Program-made: the position numbers and the translations under genes
In this document: positions 31,435-41,342 of the stretch, in pieces
Layout of the letters: every line of letters begins with the position of its first letter
Position numbering within the stretch: the first letter of the stretch is position 1
The notes under the pieces: model-generated
The model's database searches: none
Told to the model about the DNA's origin: nothing
Seen by the model: the letters and a program-made list of their open reading frames with translations, nothing else
Assembly: GCA_009760885.1 (NCBI GenBank)
Contig: CM019707.1
Location: 34,146,645 to 34,210,644 of the forward strand
Direction: 5' to 3'
Source: Achatina immaculata
Taxonomy: Eukaryota; Mollusca; Gastropoda; Stylommatophora; Achatinidae
DNA length: 64,000 nt

Positions 31435-32305
31435 ACTTTCCTCTGTCTCTCTTCTAGTTCACCTTTCGGTCTTGTCTTTTTTTACAAAGGATGATTTAAA
31501 AAAAACAGCCAAGTGTTTGTATGTGATCCTGGAGAAAAACATTGAATGGTTGTATGTTCCTGATTCATACTGGTCGTCTTACTTCTGTCCTTGTTGCTGT
31601 CCATAACTTTCTGTAAAACTGAAACCATGCACCACCTGAATTTACCATTTATCTCTTCTGCGTGTTAACATGTTTCCAAGGCCTCTCTCTCTCTCTCTCT
31701 CTCTCTCTCTATGTTCAGTGAATGATGATTGTCCTTTCTTATGCATATAATTATATTCCTTTTTACATCTGCTGTTATTAGACATCCTGTCATCTGTGCC
31801 GTCCATGGTCCCCTTAACATTCTTCTAATAAACCACATCTCCGTTGCCTTTAGTCATCTTTACATCGATCTCTTCATTATCACTAAGTGCTTGCGAACGA
31901 AGAAGAAGAAGAAGATCACTAAGTGCTAAAAATGCAGTATAGAAAGTAAAGCTGCTACACACTTTTTTTTTTTTGCAAGAATGTCAGTTTCCTGGTCAAA
32001 ACACTGACAATCTTATCCAGTCTGGTGTACTTAGTTTTCCAGAAAAATAACTCGTATTTTCTGAGTTTATGCAGACATCCCATATCTCATCAGACGAGAC
32101 CACTAGCTTCAACTCAGCTACTAAAACAAAAATGTAGCGGAATTTGAACGGCGACTCTTGAGTCATTTTGGGTAACCTCCGACACAGAGTTAGTTACAAA
32201 TCTTTTCAGGCCGGCTAAAACACAGCCAGAGAGAGAGAGAGAGACGTGCATGTTCATCTTCTCAAGGGAAAGATTTCTATTTTAATGTTATTTTATCAGA
32301 TACTT
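31435..32305. other. Unassigned sequence with short microsatellites
   Basis: (CT)n at 31,683-31,711 and (GA)n at 32,228-32,243. TGCGAACGAAGAAGAAGAAG at about 31,890-31,910 matches the tail of repeat A and LINE-g and may be the stub of a nearly complete 5' truncation. No gene recognised. Confidence 0.6.
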
Positions 32306-32309
32306 TTGT

Positions 32310-33690
32310 TCTGACTTCTCTACAAGATTCTATTTCTCTACAAAATTCTGGCCTCTCTATAAGATTCTACTTCTGTACAAGACTCTGACTTCTCTATAAG
32401 ATTCCACTTCTCTATAAGACTCTGATTTCTCTACAAGACTATTGGCTTCTGTACAAGACTGTTGTCTTCTCTACAAGATTCTGCTTCTCTATAACACTCT
32501 TGGCTCCTCTACAAGTCTGATTTATCTAGAAGATTATATTTTTCTACAAGGCTCTTACTTTTCTACAAGAATCTGACTTCTCTACAAGACTCTACTTCTC
32601 TACAAGTTTCTACTATTATACAAGACTCTTACTTCTCCACAAGACTCTGACTTCTCTATAAAATTCTACTTCTCTACAAGATTCTGATTGCTCTATAAGA
32701 TTCTACTTCTCTACAAGACTCTGACTTCTCTAGAAGATTCTACTTTTCTACAAGACTCTGATTTCTCTAAAATATTAAACTTTTCTACAAGACTCTGTCT
32801 TCTGTATAAGATTCTACTTCTTTACAAGAATTCTCTTCAAGATTCTACTTTTCTACAGAACTCTTGGCTACTCTACAAGACTCTGACTTCTGTACAAGAT
32901 TCTACTTTTCTACAGAACTCTTGGCAACTCTACAAGACTCTGTCTTCTGTATAAGATTCTACTTCTTTACAAGACTTCTCTTCAAGATTCTACTTTTCTA
33001 CAGAACTCTTGGCTACTCTACAAGACTCTGATTTCTGTACAAGATTCTACTTTTCTACAGGACTCTTGACTCATCTACAAGATTCTGACGTTTCTACAAG
33101 ACTGACTTCTCTACAAGACACCTATTTTTTTTTTACAAGACTCTTGGCTTCTCTTCAAGATTCTAATTCTCTTCAAGATTCTACTTCTCAACAAGACTCT
33201 TGACTTCTCTACAAGACTCCTGACTTCTCTGCGAGACTCCTGACTTCTCTACGAGACTCCTGGCTTCTCTAGGAGACTCTTGGCTTCTCTAGGAGACTCT
33301 TGGCTTCTCTACAAGACTCCTGACTTCTCTACAAGACTCCTGACTTCTGTACAAGACTCCTGACTTCTCTACAAGACTCTTGGCTTCTCTAGAAGACTCC
33401 TGACTTCTCTACAAGACTCTTGGCTTCTCTACGAGACTCCTGACTTCTCTACAAGACTCTTGACTTCTCTACAAGACTCTTGGCTTCTCTACAAGAGTCC
33501 TGACTTCTCTACAAGACTCTTGGCTTCTCTACGAGACTCCTGACTTCTCTACAATACTCTTGACTTCTCTACAAGACTCTTGGCTTCTCTACAAGACTCC
33601 TGACTTCTCTACAAGACTCCTGACTTCTCTACAAGACTCCTGACTTCTCTACAAGACTCCTGACTTCTCTACTAGACTCTACTAATGTCC
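32310..33690. repeat. 20-bp minisatellite, about 1.38 kb
   Basis: The homogeneous part (33,190-33,680) repeats TGACTTCTCTACAAGACTCC, with TTGGCTTC variants. The left part (32,310-33,190) is more diverged, with ATTCTACTTCTCTACAAGA units. Homogeneity rising towards one end is typical of an array growing from that side. Frames of Leu/Tyr/Lys/Ser type are artefacts. Confidence 0.94.
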
Positions 33691-34085
33691 CTCACCTGAA
33701 AAATGCATATCGAATAAACGCTGTATAGGCATGATTCTTCAAGAGCAACATAAAAGGGAGAATCGACTACGTCGTAAATGCACTTCGCAATTCATGCGAT
33801 TCCTTTTTGATGCTGCTCCTTTCTCATTGATTTTAATTGTCTCCATATTGAATATCGTCGCTCTCTGCCATATTCAATACCTGAATCGATTTTTAATTGT
33901 TCGGCTAATAATTATAATGTAAATCACGGAGAGACTGAAATAACTAAAGATTCGATCCTGCAGAAAATCGCAGGCTGCATTTCTGACCGTGTAATATAGT
34001 AATTGTGCTGGTAGTCGTAAGCGACTTCCTGTGTGACGTCACTGTCTGTGTGGACATTAGCATTTCAAATATGGAAATAAGCTTT
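33691..34085. other. Unassigned sequence
   Basis: No recognised feature in this stretch of about 395 bp. Confidence 0.5.
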
Positions 34086-35205
34086 CTTTTCTTTTTGCTC
34101 TCTCTCTCTCTCTCTCTCAGCTTATCTGTCTCTCTCGTTTTTGTCTATCTCTGTCTCTCTCTTTCACATACACTCACACACTCTCTCCGACTCTCGTTTT
34201 TCTCTCTCTCTCTCTCTCTTTCTCTTTCACATACACACACACTCTCTCTCTGACTCTCGTTTTTGTCTATTTCTCTCTTTCTCTTTCACACACACATACA
34301 CACACTCTCTCTCTCTCTCTGACTCCTGTTTTTGTCTATTTCTCTCTTTCTCTTTCACATACACACACACACTCTCTCTCTCTGACTCTCATTTTTGTCT
34401 ATTTCTCTCTTTCTCTTTCACACACACACACTCTCTCTGACTCTCGTTTTTTTCTATCTCTCTCTCACACACATTTTCTGTCTCTCGATTTTTTCTATCT
34501 CTCTCTCACACACACTCTCTGTCTCTCGCATTTTGTCTATATCTGTCTGTCTCTCTCACACACATACACACTCTCTGACTCTCGTTTTGTCTCTCTCTCT
34601 CTCTCTCACATACACACACATTTTCACCCTGACTCTCGTTTCTGTCTCTCTCTCTCACACATACACACAGTCTCTCTCTGACTCTCGTTTTGTTTCTCTC
34701 TCAAACATGTACACACAGACTCTCTCCTTGACTCTCTCACACACACATACACAGTCTCTCTCTCTCTCTCTCTCTCTCTGAATCTCGTTTTTGTCTATCT
34801 CTCTCTCACACACATACACAGTCTCTCTCTGACTCTGTCTATTTCTTTCTCTCACATACGTGTCTCCGTTTTTGTCTATGTCTCTGTCTCTCTCTCTCAC
34901 ATACTCTGTCTCTCTCTCCCACATACACACACACACACTGTCTCTCGTTTTTGTCTACCTATTTCTGTCTCTCACACACATACACACTCTCTGACTCTAT
35001 TTTTTGTCTATTTCTTTCTCTCACATACATGTCTCCGTTTTTGTCTATGTCTCTGTCTCTCTCACATACTCTGCCTCTCTCTCCCACATACACACTCTCT
35101 GTCTCTCTTTCACACACATACACACTCTCGGTCTCTCGTTTTTGTCCATCTCTGCCTGTCTCTCTTTCTCTTACACACATACACACGCACAATGCCTATT
35201 ATATA
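34086..35205. repeat. Compound (TC)n/(CA)n repeat with higher-order units
   Basis: Blocks of (TC)n, (CA)n and a GACTCTCGTTTTTGTCTAT linker recur every 50-80 bp. The plus strand is almost purine-free except for A in CACA blocks. Long frames of Ser/Leu/Phe (plus) or Arg/Glu/Val (minus) are artefacts. Confidence 0.93.
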
Positions 35206-35209
35206 TATA

Positions 35210-35470
35210 TATATATTGAGGAAAGACGCTGGCGATGGTTGGGACATGTGCTCCGAATGACTGACAACTCACTACCAAAAATAGCACTAAGATGGACACC
35301 ACAGGGGAGCAGAAGTAAGGGTAGACCAAAAGAGACATGGAGAAGAACAACAGAAAGGATGTTGAGCAATAGAGGGCTCACCTGGGCAAGAGCAGAAAAA
35401 AAGGCGAAGGACAGGCATTTGTGGAAAACCCTTGCAGAAGCCCCATGTGCCCTGGGCACTTAAGGTTCAG
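35210..35470 (+). mobile_element. LINE-a, short 5'-truncated copy flanked by (TA)n
   Basis: From ATTGAGGAAAGACGCTGGCG to CACTTAAGGTTCAG, this copy encodes only the last 80 or so LINE-a residues: EERRWRWLGHVLRMTDNSLP, ALRWTPQGSRSKGRPKETWR, then DRHLWKTLAEAPCALGT and a stop at 35,461. It has (TA)n on both sides (35,199-35,215 and 35,469-35,483). The 3' end TTAAGGTTCAG is exactly that of the 40,068 and 42,677 copies, but here it is followed by (TA)n and not (GA)n. Confidence 0.88.
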
Positions 35471-35483
35471 ATATATATATATA

Positions 35484-36715
35484 TCATACACACATTCTTT
35501 GTCTCTCGTTTTTTGTCTGTCTCTGTTTCTCTCTCACAATCTTTCTGTCTCTGGTTTTTTTTTTGTCTGTCTGTCTGTCTCTCTCTCCTATCATTCTATT
35601 TTGTCTCTATCTCTATCTCCTTTCTATTTCTTTTTGTCTCTTTCTTTGTCTCACTCTATTTTTTTCGTCTCAGCCTTTCTCACTTTCTCTCTTATAGTCT
35701 CTCTCTCTCTTGTCCCCTCTCTTTCTCTCTATCTCTCTCTCCTTCTCTGTGTCTCTCTTTTTGTCTCTCTCTATTTCTATATCTCACTCCATCTCTCACG
35801 TTTTGCCTATATCTTTCTCCGTCTCTGTTATATCTCTCTTTCTCACTTCATCTCTTACTTTTTGTCTGTCTGTCTATCTTTCTCTGTCTCTCTTCTGTCT
35901 CTCTTTCTCTATCTTTCTCTGTCTCTGTCTCACTAAAACATTTTCTCTCTCTCTCTCAATCTCTCTCTTTTATCTATCTCTATCTCCATCTTTTGTGTCT
36001 CCTACTATCTCTCTCTGCCTCTCTCTATCTCTGTCTATCTCTCTCTGTGCCTCTTTCTATCTCTCTCTATCTTTCTGAAGGGCAGAATGTTAGACGGGCC
36101 TGCGTGCCCAATTCTTAACCCTCTAAAAATAAATTAGGTTCATTTGTTCGTTCTCTGTCCCTATCTCTATCTTAGTCTATCTCCCTTTCTCCATCTTTTC
36201 TCTCTCTCTCTCTCTCTCTGGTTCTGTCTTTCTCTGTATTTCTTTATCTTTATCTTTCTGTCTCTCTCTACACTATCTGCATCTCTCTATCTGTCCCTCC
36301 GTCTCTGTCGCACTCTGTCTCTATTTCTCTATCTCTTTCACTCTATTTTTTATATATGTCTATCTTTTGTCTACTCTATCTCTCTCTGTCTCTCGGTCTT
36401 CTCTTTTTGTTTCTCTCTCTCGCTATCCCTCTGCCTCTCTCTGTGATCTCTGTCTCTCTCTTATCTCTCTGTCTCTCCGTCTCTCTCTCTTTCTGTCTCT
36501 CTGCCTTTCTGTGTGGATCTGTCTCTCCGTCTCTCTCTGTTTCTCTTTTTTTATTTCTTTCTTTTCTCTTCCATCTCTTTCTGTCTCTTTCTCTTTCTGC
36601 CTCTCTTTCTACTCCCTCTTTCTTTCTCCCTTCCTGTCTACCTCACTTCTCGCACCCCCTTTCTTTCTTTCTTTCTTTCTTTCATTCTTTCTTTCTTTCT
36701 TTCTTATGCAAGTTC
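35484..36715. repeat. Pyrimidine-rich degenerate (TCTCTCTG)n tract
   Basis: About 1.2 kb of C/T-dominated sequence with TCTCTG, TCTATC and, at 36,658-36,708, (CTTT)n. All six or so long plus-strand frames here are Leu/Ser/Phe artefacts. A CR1/L2-like 3' end is embedded at 36,070-36,145. Mirror-type homopyrimidine tracts can adopt triplex DNA. Confidence 0.92.
36070..36145 (+). mobile_element. CR1/L2-like LINE 3'-end fragment, plus strand
   Basis: GAAGGGCAGAATGTTAGACG then GGCCTGCGTGCCCAATTCTT and AACCCTCTAAAAATAAATTA. It matches the reverse complement of 36,790-36,870 and 11,945-12,014. It is the element's 3' terminus with little or no coding sequence. Confidence 0.72.
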
Positions 36716-36789
36716 GTCTTAGCTTGACATCTTTTGGTGTGATACTTCACTGATAGTTGTGATGATGATGACTTGGACAGTATGGTGAA

Positions 36790-38100
36790 CTAACGAACAT
36801 ACTTTATTTTCAAAGGGTTAAGAGTTGGACACACAGGCCCGTCTGACATTCTGCCCTTCATCATACAGCTTTCACTCAGTCACAGTCATTCAGCATTTGT
36901 TAATGAGCATAATAATCATGAAGACACAATTAAATGATTACATAAATAAATAATAAACTTATCTCATGTCCATACACTCAACACTCTGATTTATGCAACA
37001 ACATGAAATAAACTTGCATTCTTACATTCATTCAAAACTAACAAATTTATAGAAAAGTAGTATTTTAAAAAATTACAACACTCAAGCATTTTAAACTAGT
37101 TTAAACTATGCTTAGGGAGGCATATAGTCCATATCAAACATATGCTGACAAAGTTTAAAGTTATAAAAACGAATATTACTTATAAGTTTTACGTGAATTA
37201 GTAGGGCATCCCAAAGGTGGGCAGCTGAGTAAGAGAAGCTTTTTTTAAACATGTTAAGCCTTGGTTTTGGGAGAATAAATTGCTTAAGCGTTGACTGTGT
37301 TTTGGGTTGGATTTGAACAACGGCCACAGATAGAGTGGAGCATTTTGTGAAGAATTTTATGAATTAACTTGGCCTTGTCGAAAAGAATCTCTTCTTGAGG
37401 GGTAGAATATCAAGATGTTTGTCATTTGTAATACGTGCTGCGTGTTTGTCATCTATAAGCCTTACTGCTCGTTTTTGAAGTGAGTAAAGTCTTTTCATGT
37501 TTGACATGGAACAACCATCCCAGACTGTGGAACAGTAGTCCAAGTGTGTTTGTATCTGTGATATGTAGTATATTTTTCTGGTGTCTATGTCAAGAAAATG
37601 TTTAATTTTAGTAAATTGGTAAACTTTTGTGCAGTGAGTTTGGTTAGATTGTGTACATGATGATTCCAGCTGAGGTGGTGGTCAATCATGAGACCTAGAG
37701 TTTTATGTTCACTAACATTCTCTATCTGTGAAGTTCCAGCATAGAACTGTAGTGTTGTTGTTGGTGAATTTGTTAATTTCTGTCTTGTTGTAATGAGCAT
37801 GGATTTTGTTTTGCTGGTGTTTATGAGCATTCTGCTGTTGTTGCTTCAGGTAATTAGACTGTTTATTTCAATTTGAAGAGTTGATTCAAGGTTAATACAG
37901 TCATTGTCACTAGTGTAAACTGTGCAGTCATCAGCAAAGAGGTCACAAGATGATTTTTTGAGATGAAGTGGAAGATCATTGATGTAGATGATAAACAAGA
38001 GAGGACCAAGAATAGATCCCCGTGGAACGCCATCATCAACCACAGATGAACTTGACTTAGAGTTGTCTGTTGGAAAGAAAAGATGTACTAAATTTTGTCA
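36790..38100 (-). pseudogene. CR1/L2-like LINE, 5'-truncated RT
   Basis: Minus strand. The RT fragment starts with GVPRGSILGPLLFIIYINDL (about 37,975-38,035), followed by the catalytic FADDCTVYTS (about 37,911-37,943), then NTSKTKSMLIT and KTLGLMIDHHLSWNHHV (37,585-37,830), a frame break, and the C-terminal LPKPRLNMFKKSFSYSAAHL (about 37,210-37,265) to the stop near 37,112. A 3' UTR of about 300 bp ends at the shared terminus near 36,790. The order and the LSWNHH and SYSAAHLWD motifs are typical of CR1/L2-type LINEs. The endonuclease and the front of the RT are missing, and frame breaks occur near 37,840, 37,580 and 37,330. Confidence 0.88.
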
Positions 38101-38380
38101 AGTCAGGGTGTAATCTATGGGTGATGGGGGTATAGGTCCCACATTTCAATAAACCTGAGGTTCTATAATCATTAAACGGTTAAAAATCCCAGATTTGAAA
38201 GGTGCAGTTGTACTCAAGGAAACAGGTTTGCTGTGCGGCACAGTGCATGTGTTCTGTGGTAACTCAAAAGTTGGCCCGTGGTTATGTCTGTGACAAAGTT
38301 TGATTTCAGTGAAAGTGTCATGAAATAAAGAGAAAACCTCAAGTCAGTGTGGCACCCACACAGAGAAAGAAAATCTTGAT
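38101..38380. other. Unassigned sequence
   Basis: No feature recognised. Confidence 0.45.
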
Positions 38381-39180
38381 TTCAGTACTTTGCGTATCCA
38401 CCTTGGGCTGTTATCACTGCTTGACAGCGCTTTCTCTTCACGCCGATGACACGTTGGGTCTGTTGCTGTGGGGGGGGGGGGGGGGGTCCTTCCATCCTTC
38501 TTACAACGCTTAGGCTAACTAGAGGTGGTTTTCAGGAAGATTTTCTCTTCTTCGCAGCTTACTCTCCAGGTCGTCCTACACGTGATCTATGGGAGGCGGG
38601 TCCGAGGGAACAGCTTGCCATGGGAGGTGGGTCCGAGGGAACAGCTTGCCATGGGAGGCGGGTCCGAGGGAACAGCTTGCCATGGGAGGCGGGTCCGAGG
38701 GAACAGCTTGCCATGGGAGGCGGGTCCGAGGAAACAGCTTGCCATGGTAAGGCATCAATCTGCTATTGTTGAAAGTGGTTCCTGACCACACGTGCCACAT
38801 GTGGATGAGCTGCAGAATCATGCTTGCTCCATCTGCACTGAGGTAAAACTTACTTGGGGGTGTTGTGATTTCATCTCTGTATCGCAAACCCGTCAGGTTG
38901 CCCTTGGTGATGGCGAGGTTCGTTCTGGCTGTTTAAGAAACTCCGCCCCAAACCTTTACACCGCCTCCTGTCATCCTGTCTCTCTGTGGCACACAGCCAT
39001 CCACAAAACGTTCTCCTTGACGCCTGTACACCAGACCACACCCCTCATTGCCTTGCTAACAGAATCTGAACTCATCAGAGAACAGAATCCATCTCTACTG
39101 AAGATGTGGCCATGCAACGTGATATCTAGCCCAAGCAAAGATGACTTGTCCTTGACGAACTGTCAGTACTGGTCTAACTG
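38381..39180 (-). pseudogene. Tc1-like transposase remnant split by a 31-bp array
   Basis: Minus strand. The first catalytic Asp is in VLFSDEFRF (about 39,070-39,100), followed by GCGLVYRRQGERFVDGCV, GGGVKVWGGVS, AITKGNLTGLRYRDEITTPP and a WHVW end (about 38,785). The tandem array 38,585-38,745 follows. Beyond it lies the C-terminal end KRKRCQAVITAQGGYAKY (about 38,385-38,440), a pattern common at Tc1 transposase C-termini. The DNA-binding domain and the second and third acidic residues are not visible. It is a different Tc1 lineage from 26,650 and is non-functional. Confidence 0.83.
38585..38746. repeat. 31-bp minisatellite, about 5 copies, inside a Tc1 remnant
   Basis: The unit is GGGAGGCGGGTCCGAGGGAA plus CAGCTTGCCAT. 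A G run of about 18 (38,469-38,486) lies just upstream. The array separates the catalytic part of the Tc1 remnant from its C-terminus. Confidence 0.93.
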
Positions 39181-39185
39181 AAGGT

Positions 39186-39323
39186 CTAAATGTATAAACT
39201 ATGAAAAAAAGCTTTATTATTTAACGAATACAAAGTCGTGACGTTTCGGCGTGAGCCTTAATCATACAAACACATACACGACGAAGAATTAGAGAGAGGA
39301 GATAAAGTAGAGGTATATTGGAA
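39186..39323 (-). mobile_element. Penelope-like repeat end with hammerhead-ribozyme-like core (remnant)
   Basis: On the minus strand, about 39,235-39,268 reads TGATTAAGGCTCACGCCGAA followed by ACGTC. This matches the hammerhead layout: CUGAUGA (here ATGATTA, so two core positions changed), helix II GGC-TCAC-GCC, then GAAA and a short CGTC segment. Penelope-like elements are known to carry minimal type I hammerheads near their ends. The next part, ACTTTGTATTCGTTAAATAA, matches the arms of the 168-239 inverted repeat. I cannot form a convincing helix I, so this is a decayed or partial motif. LINE-a is inserted just downstream. Confidence 0.5.
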
Positions 39324-39325
39324 GA

Positions 39326-40087
39326 GTCACAAAGATATGCAAGATAAAATAAACAAGCTAACTCAGAATGCAAACAACATAGGACTAAAGATCAACGTAG
39401 GAAAGACAAAGTTAATGAAGCAAAATGTGAACAACAGAAACGTACTCAGAGTAGATAACAAGTTAGTGGAGGAGGTCAACGAATTTGTATACCTTGGCAG
39501 CAGAGTAGTAGAAAATGGAGACAGCACAGAGGGCATCAACAGCAGACTTACTAGAGCAAACCAGGCTTTTGCAATGATGCAGAATATATGGAAATCAAAA
39601 AAACTAAGCATAAATATGAAAATCAGGATATTTAAGAGTAATGTTCTAAGTGTACTACTCTATGGAAGTGAATGCTGGAAAATCACCAAAACCATAGAAA
39701 ACAAGTTGAATTCTTTCCAGACTAAATGTTTACGAAGAATTAGAAAAATATTTTGGCCAAACACCATAAGAAATAACATCTTATTAGCAGAAATGCAGAT
39801 GAAACCACTGACAACAATTATTGAGGAAAGACGCTGGCGATGGTTGGGACATGTGCTCCGAATGGCTGACAACTCACTACCAAAAATAGCACTAAGATGG
39901 ACACCACAGGGGAACAGAAGTAAGGGTAGACCAAAAGAGACATGGAGAAGAACAACAGAAAGGATGTTGAGCAATAAAGGGCTCACCTGGGCAAGAGCAG
40001 AAAAAAAGGCGAAGGACAGGCATTTGTGGAAAACCCTTGCGGAAGCCCCATGTGCCCTGGGCACTTAAGGTTCAGAGAGAGAGAGAG
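39326..40087 (+). mobile_element. LINE-a, 5'-truncated copy with 11-bp target-site duplication
   Basis: The insertion starts in the region after the RT catalytic motif (AGTCACAAAGATATGCAAGA) and ends with CACTTAAGGTTCAG plus (GA)n. ATATTGGAAGA occurs at 39,315-39,325 and 40,088-40,098, a good target-site duplication. It is the cleanest LINE-a 3' segment in the window. Confidence 0.9.
39337..40068 (+). CDS. LINE-a RT C-terminal region, uninterrupted 243 codons
   Basis: Open from KINKLTQNANNIGLKINVGK through the thumb-like block VNEFVYLGSRVVENGDSTEG, YGSECWKITKTIENKLNSFQ, CLRRIRKIFWPNTIRN, the EERRWRWLGHVLRMADNSLP motif, ALRWTPQGNRSKGRPKETWR, and the end LWKTLAEAPCALGT. The RT palm with the FADD motif and the endonuclease are missing because of 5' truncation, so there is no enzyme activity. 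The start Met is just an internal residue of the ancestral polyprotein. The absence of stops suggests a young insertion. Confidence 0.85.
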   Translation: MQDKINKLTQNANNIGLKINVGKTKLMKQNVNNRNVLRVDNKLVEEVNEFVYLGSRVVENGDSTEGINSRLTRANQAFAMMQNIWKSKKLSINMKIRIFKSNVLSVLLYGSECWKITKTIENKLNSFQTKCLRRIRKIFWPNTIRNNILLAEMQMKPLTTIIEERRWRWLGHVLRMADNSLPKIALRWTPQGNRSKGRPKETWRRTTERMLSNKGLTWARAEKKAKDRHLWKTLAEAPCALGT

Positions 40088-40099
40088 ATATTGGAAGAA

Positions 40100-40404
40100 C
40101 AAAAGAGAGTTAAAACATACAAAAGCGTCTTAAGAGTTATACATTATTTATCGTGTGTAACTGAAAGTCTGTGAGGTAAGAGATTTGCCTCTCTGAGCCT
40201 ACACTCTCTGTCTCTCTTTCACACACATACACGTTCTCTGTCCTAACTTGTGTCCTGCCGGGCACAAGTCTTAAAACTGGAATATTCCTGGCAGTCCATG
40301 TTGCTCTGAGTAACTTGCTACGGAGGTCTGTGAGGTGGATGTAACAGCAACTCGTGCTCAGCCGCTTCTGTGGCGGTCAGCCGTGGATCCATTTTTGTCG
40401 AAGC
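40100..40404. other. Unassigned sequence
   Basis: No feature recognised. It may be the rest of the unit that held LINE-a. Confidence 0.45.
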
Positions 40405-40581
40405 GGGTTTCAGTGGTTTATACAGTGTTCCTATGAACAATAAAGTGTTGAGATACTGCTGATATAGTGTTCCTGTGAACACCAAAATATTGAGATACTG
40501 CTGATAATAGTGTTCCTGTGAACATCAAAATATTGAGATACTGCTGATAATTGTGTTTCTGTAAACACTAAAATATTGAGA

Positions 40582-41342
40582 TTCATTCATTCATTTGCAT
40601 GTCCCTTGCGGAACTTTGCCTCCCAAACAGCACTCTTGTAGGCCTCTCGGTTGTGAGCAAGATGACCTGCTGCTGCTGCATCCATTTGCAGATCGTCAAC
40701 GATGTCTTGCAGCCATCTTCGCTTTAGTCTTCCTCTTTTTCTTTTTCCTATTATGTATCCTTCCAATACGGTCTTCTCTAAATTATCATGACGTTCAATG
40801 TGTCCAAAATATTTAAGTTTTCTTTGTTTAATCCTCTTTACTAGCCAGCCTTCTTCAATATTAAGCTCTTGTACTATAGATATATTTATTATTTTTTGTG
40901 TCCACGATATCTGGGGAACTCTTCTGTAGCATTTACATTCAAAGACATTTATGTGTTTCTCAGCTGTTTTGTTAAGTGTCCAGGTCTCACATGCATATGT
41001 TGCGATGGGAAAGATGCATGCCCTTAAAATTCTTATTTTTGTAGTTCTGTCTGCTCCTCTCCACAGATTCTTTATTTGTTTTACTTTCTGAAGAGCGATA
41101 GATGTCCTCCTTTTAATTTCCCTCATTGTATCTCCATTATTAGTTAGTAGTGATCCAGGATATTCAAAATTCTTCACTTCTTCCAATTTTTCCTCATTGA
41201 TATATATTTCAGCTGCCTTGTTTGTTTTGTCAGTTGTCATCAATTTAGTTTTCTTTGCATTAAGATAGAGGTTCTGCTCTTCGCTGTTCTTACGGACGGA
41301 CATAATTAGTTTTTCCATTCCTTTTTGTGTTGGGGACAACAG
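40582..41342 (-). mobile_element. LINE-b, 5'-truncated, inserted in the 43-bp array
   Basis: The array is cut at TATTGAGAT (about 40,580) and resumes at AGATACTGCTGATAATAG (41,344). The LINE-b 3' end on the minus strand is GACATGCAAATGAATGAATG. The shared AGAT at the two junctions is a possible very short target duplication. Confidence 0.88.
40587..41339 (-). CDS. LINE-b RT C-terminal region, uninterrupted 250 codons
   Basis: Open from SPTQKGMEKLIMSVRKNSEE and NLYLNAKKTKLMTT, then LEEVKNFEYPGSLLTNNGDT, ATYACETWTLNKTAEKHINV, ECKCYRRVPQISWTQKI, the LVKRIKQRKLKYFGHIERHD motif, the basic GKRKRGRLKRRWLQDIVDD, and the end VWEAKFRKGHANE. This is the part after the catalytic FADD motif of an RTE-like LINE. 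The palm and endonuclease are absent. The lack of stops suggests a relatively young copy. The family also occurs at 16,855, 20,065 and 21,582. Confidence 0.85.
   Translation of the reverse strand: MSPTQKGMEKLIMSVRKNSEEQNLYLNAKKTKLMTTDKTNKAAEIYINEEKLEEVKNFEYPGSLLTNNGDTMREIKRRTSIALQKVKQIKNLWRGADRTTKIRILRACIFPIATYACETWTLNKTAEKHINVFECKCYRRVPQISWTQKIINISIVQELNIEEGWLVKRIKQRKLKYFGHIERHDNLEKTVLEGYIIGKRKRGRLKRRWLQDIVDDLQMDAAAAGHLAHNREAYKSAVWEAKFRKGHANE

Noticed and set aside
35432..36727. Leu/Ser/Phe-rich frames (up to 228 codons) as membrane proteins
   Set aside because: They are translations of a degenerate TCTCTG tract in all three plus frames.
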